Below are positions 62,401-64,000 of a stretch of 64,000 nucleotides of DNA, piece after piece. Numbering within the stretch: the stretch's first letter is position 1; every line of letters starts with the position of its first letter. The stretch comes from Bacteroidota bacterium (GTDB lineage: Bacteria > Bacteroidota > Bacteroidia > Chitinophagales > Chitinophagaceae). A model generated the notes under the pieces. It did no database searches and had not been told where the DNA came from. It saw only the letters and a program-made list of their open reading frames with translations. Location of the stretch: assembly GCA_028876495.1 (NCBI GenBank), contig JAGWRO010000040.1, positions 62,001 to 126,000 on the forward strand, in the 5' to 3' direction. The position numbers were made by a program, and so were the translations under genes.

Positions 62401-63176
62401 ATCCTTTTATTTTAAGAAGAACGAAAGAGCAGGTTGCAAAAGATCTTCCTGAAAAAACTGAAACCATCCTTTATTGTGAAATGGAAAAAGCGCAAAGGAG
62501 TGTATATGAAAGTTACAGAAATGCATACAGAAGCAAAATTTTGGGTGTGATAGATGAACAGGGTGTTAACAGGTCGCAACTTACTATTTTGCAGGGCTTG
62601 ATGAAATTACGGCAGATATGTGATAGCCCGGCCATATTAAACGAAGATGAAAAATATGCCAATAATTCTATCAAGTTGGAAGAACTTACCCGCGAAATAA
62701 CTGAAAATATCGGTGAGCATAAAGCGCTTATATTTTCGCAATTCCTTGGCATGCTTTCGCTGATCAAACAAAAATTAAAAGAAAACGATATCGAATTTGA
62801 ATATTTTGACGGAAGTACTTCTCCGCCAGATAGGGAAAAAGCAATTCAAAATTTCCAGACAAATGAAAAATGCCGTGTATTTCTTATTTCACTGAAAGCC
62901 GGTGGAGTAGGGCTTAATTTAACGGCGGCTGATTATGTATATATTGTAGATCCGTGGTGGAACCCTGCTGTTGAACAACAGGCAATTGATCGTACTCATC
63001 GAATCGGGCAAACAAAAAATATCTTCGCTTACCGTATGATTTGCAAGGATACGATCGAGGATAAAATCTTGAAATTACAAGAGCGTAAGCGTATCCTTGC
63101 AAAAGAATTAATTTCTGATGATCAGACCTTTGTGAAAAGCCTGAGCAAAGAAGATGTAGAATATCTATTCAGTTAA
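59430..63176 (+). CDS. SNF2-family DNA-dependent ATPase with two SWIM zinc fingers
   Basis: A 1248-residue Swi2/Snf2 translocase. Two SWIM fingers of identical spacing lie at the N-terminus: Cys73, Cys75, Cys83, His85 (CSCPYNISDICRH) and Cys186, Cys188, Cys196, His198 (CNCNEGAHPLCKH). A middle region of about 500 residues resembles the bacterial SNF2-associated domain. The motor starts near residue 790 with Walker A DDMGLGKTVQ, the DEAH-like LDESQAIKNP, CMSGTPLQNN, then the C-terminal RecA lobe with LISLKAGGVGLNL and DRTHRIGQT. The start is TTG: a stop lies just upstream in frame and the first in-frame ATG is 39 codons in. A role in nucleoprotein remodelling or repair is inferred. Confidence 0.95.
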   Translation: MALPYFIKYIYNSGTDEVIRRGKKIYSQRFVELLDHDELMHSLNFRVRDDSYNTFYKVQVQKYDDPKTFSIRCSCPYNISDICRHEAAALMQLQDLVDKNLLDSNEATPVYHQKHTIVKIKYIDLKMIRILTGMENYTAAEDILRKNKCNILEAANERVEADLELNDKTFHIILQKNDERNFDTSCNCNEGAHPLCKHKTVLFLQLLNNWGPNYFDSIRNWDKEKNKLLEGYGYSLDDDLSGKFEFIYKEGKPFLKVIDSSIRRVSTSLNLHPQREAEAETVEVETKIARIVNKQITLVFNSNEKSFPFVSFEVVQGEFDEEENKFVGRIEKLDLSKFINTTNFTDGDKQLLQQARKLQQSEINKYLNRNSPFSGYWENIIYDEKDELPQETKILIAEFVHPKLKRILNENEDNPVFYLPKGKRFTTQNLEQIDLSAENPVIEFTVSPSDKGYVMESQIILDQEKVKLSDNEWNNDLLFLHDKTFYLWERSEQILVAEKFKNKIQIPTNQWPALLKEMIIPLADEYSVSFASSLIRETKEGQPDISIMLIEKGDYLVFQPVFTYKGFSVKANDKDTILVPDNDKVLLVKRNVEAENQFISKLGSLHSQFINQPQNKSLVLKGADVLKNNWFFLFVDAMKEMKVPVYGFDALKNFRFNTAKPYTHIHLSSGMDWFDAKVELAFGEQRIGIAEIQKALTNKQSFVQLNDGTLGILPDEWIKKYALLFKVGEGKNNNLRLSKFHLSVIDELYEQRDEQELSFELDEKYEKLRNFKSIPEIPIPLELENRLRPYQLAGFHWLNYLNTVGWGGILADDMGLGKTVQALSMLQHFAEEEGSLKALVVCPTTLIYNWENEIRKFTPSLSWRIHHGNTRAKRKEDFGDENIIITTYGTLRSDVQMLMKIPFDYIVLDESQAIKNPASKVTRAAGLLKAQNRICMSGTPLQNNTFDIYAQMNFLNPGLLGNVEFFRNEFSTPIDKLGDQEQKDHLKKLLYPFILRRTKEQVAKDLPEKTETILYCEMEKAQRSVYESYRNAYRSKILGVIDEQGVNRSQLTILQGLMKLRQICDSPAILNEDEKYANNSIKLEELTREITENIGEHKALIFSQFLGMLSLIKQKLKENDIEFEYFDGSTSPPDREKAIQNFQTNEKCRVFLISLKAGGVGLNLTAADYVYIVDPWWNPAVEQQAIDRTHRIGQTKNIFAYRMICKDTIEDKILKLQERKRILAKELISDDQTFVKSLSKEDVEYLFS

Positions 63177-63182
63177 AAGTAC

Positions 63183-63317
63183 TTAATGGGTAATAAAATC
63201 TTTCAACCGTTGAAATTCTTTCTTGTTTCCGGATTCAAAGAGGGCTACAAAATTTTTTGCAAGATGTTTGAAAAAAACTGATAAGGCTGACTTGCTCTCG
63301 TAAGCATCTTTTTTCAT
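63183..63317 (-). CDS. Small basic protein (44 residues)
   Basis: An ATG at 63317 opens a frame of 44 codons and stops at 63183-63185, seven bases from the convergent SNF2 stop. The protein reads MKKDAYESKSALSVFFKHLA, continues with KNFVALFESGNKKEF, and ends LKDFITH. It is basic and amphipathic, with codon use like its neighbours and no membrane helix. No family is recognised. It is too short to be sure from one genome. Confidence 0.5.
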   Translation of the reverse strand: MKKDAYESKSALSVFFKHLAKNFVALFESGNKKEFQRLKDFITH

Positions 63318-63346
63318 AATAATTCAATTTTAATGTAAACAATTTT

Positions 63347-63448
63347 TCAGGGGTTAAAGTAAAAAAATAAATTTTCTTTTTCCAATAGCAGATTCACTTC
63401 TTTATCCGTTGCGTAATTTCCGTAATATGTATTACCTGTTTTTTTCAT
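63347..63448 (-). CDS. Possible very small protein (33 residues)
   Basis: An ATG at 63448 opens 33 codons (MKKTGNTYYGNYATDKEVNL... ending FFYFNP) before the TGA at 63347-63349. It lies 29 bases upstream of the 44-residue gene on the same strand, and both begin MKK. The reading frame is short and could be chance in AT-rich DNA. Confidence 0.3.
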   Translation of the reverse strand: MKKTGNTYYGNYATDKEVNLLLEKENLFFYFNP

Positions 63449-63508
63449 GATTTAGGTATCAACATTGGAAAAAGATAACGCTCTTGAATTATGATTTATT
63501 GTATTTTG

Positions 63509-63541
63509 AAGTAAAGCAACAAATAATCGGGATTTTTATTT
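63509..63541 (-). repeat. 33-bp intergenic element, copy 12
   Basis: Read on the minus strand it begins AAATAAAAATC and ends GCTTTACTT. It lies between the small genes and the superoxide dismutase terminator. Confidence 0.7.
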
Positions 63542-63593
63542 TGGTAATAAGGTGTTTAACCATTAAAATAGAAAGTAGATAAGTAGATAAATA

Positions 63594-63619
63594 AAAAAAC
63601 CGCCATTTTTGGCGGTTTT
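63594..63619 (-). terminator. Intrinsic terminator of the superoxide dismutase gene
   Basis: A perfect 9-bp stem AAAACCGCC (63596-63604) with GGCGGTTTT (63611-63619) and a 6-base loop; on the minus strand it ends in a run of T's, 22 bases past the stop. Confidence 0.88.
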
Positions 63620-63640
63620 AAAATAAAATGAGATGCTATG

Positions 63641-64000
63641 TTATGCATTCTCAAAATTTTCAGAAGCCTTTTTCCAGTTTACCAGATTCCAGAAATTCTT
63701 TAAGTATTCGGCCCTTCTGTTTTGATACTTTAAATAATAGGCGTGTTCCCAAACGTCGCATCCCAAAACGGGAGTACATTTACACTCAGCAATATCCATC
63801 AACGGATTGTCCTGGTTGGGAGTAGAGCAAATAGTTAACTTGCCGTCAGCTACGCCGAGCCAGGCCCAACCGCTACCAAATCTTCCTGCACCTGCAGCAT
63901 TGAATTTTTCTTTCATTTCATCAAAAGACCCAAACGCTTCATTAATTGCATCTGCCAGTTTTCCTTCAGGTTGTCCACCGCCATTTGGAGAGAGTATTTC
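63641..64000 (-). CDS. Fe/Mn superoxide dismutase, C-terminal part (cut by window edge)
   Basis: The last 119 codons of a superoxide dismutase, reading in from the right edge: [39 protein letters not shown], and the metal-binding block [21 protein letters not shown] with the conserved Asp and His ligands. The 5' end lies beyond 64000. It detoxifies superoxide; iron and manganese forms cannot be told apart from this part. A clean terminator follows. Confidence 0.95.
   Translation of the reverse strand, partial: EILSPNGGGQPEGKLADAINEAFGSFDEMKEKFNAAGAGRFGSGWAWLGVADGKLTICSTPNQDNPLMDIAECKCTPVLGCDVWEHAYYLKYQNRRAEYLKNFWNLVNWKKASENFENA

Noticed and set aside
3637-63541. Reading the 33-bp repeats as a CRISPR array or as gene promoters
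   Set aside because: The copies are kilobases apart with no regular spacers and no cas genes, and about half of them point into the 3' ends of genes in either direction.

Overview
The window is bacterial chromosome from a member of the Bacteroidota, most likely the Chitinophagaceae or close kin (inference). Support: low G+C by eye; promoters of the Bacteroidetes type (TTG, about 19 bases, TAnnTTTG); almost no Shine-Dalgarno sequences; a complete Alternative Complex III operon joined to cytochrome oxidase genes; a FucP/GH29 fucose cluster; and typical Bacteroidota families (secreted DUF1080, DPP-IV, GHL10, paired rhomboids plus EEP protein). I see no rRNA or tRNA gene, no CRISPR array, no prophage and no insertion sequence.

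Layout. 1-3.6 kb: a LuxR-type response regulator and Lon protease. 3.8-10.9 kb: an eight-gene operon that releases, imports and oxidises L-fucose by the non-phosphorylating route (mutarotase, FucP, two SDR dehydrogenases, GH29 fucosidase, FAH-family hydrolase, amidohydrolase lactonase, secreted esterase); the fuconate dehydratase step is not encoded here. 11-19 kb, minus strand: Tex, an S1/P1-like zinc enzyme, a radical SAM protein, a membrane protein overlapping a ureohydrolase, and a receiver-PAS-histidine kinase whose receiver lacks its phospho-Asp. 19.6-30 kb: mixed genes (DUF1080, a secreted Agenet/Tudor-like protein, a HEPN-like protein, Zn alcohol dehydrogenase, two multipass acyltransferase-like proteins, DPP-IV, a PEBP protein, PurN).

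30.7-47 kb: actABCDEF, coxB, coxA, ctaB, two subunit III genes, coxD, SCO and DUF420, all on the plus strand. Together these encode a quinol-to-oxygen chain plus heme A and CuA assembly functions. ActA carries six CxxCH motifs, while CoxB has no heme domain. 47-56.4 kb, mostly minus strand: an alkyltransferase-like protein, TonB, a frameshifted small gene, GHL10, CysS, an EEP membrane protein, a catalytically dead and an intact rhomboid, and a glycosyltransferase. 56.5-64 kb: inositol monophosphatase, GcvT, ComB, a 1248-residue SNF2 helicase with two SWIM fingers, two very small genes and the C-terminal part of a Fe/Mn superoxide dismutase cut by the window edge.

The most unusual pattern is a 33-bp non-palindromic element (AAATAAAAATC, 15 variable bases, TTTACTG) found at constant length in at least twelve intergenic gaps, in both orientations and most often just after a stop codon. 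I cannot assign it to a known feature class.
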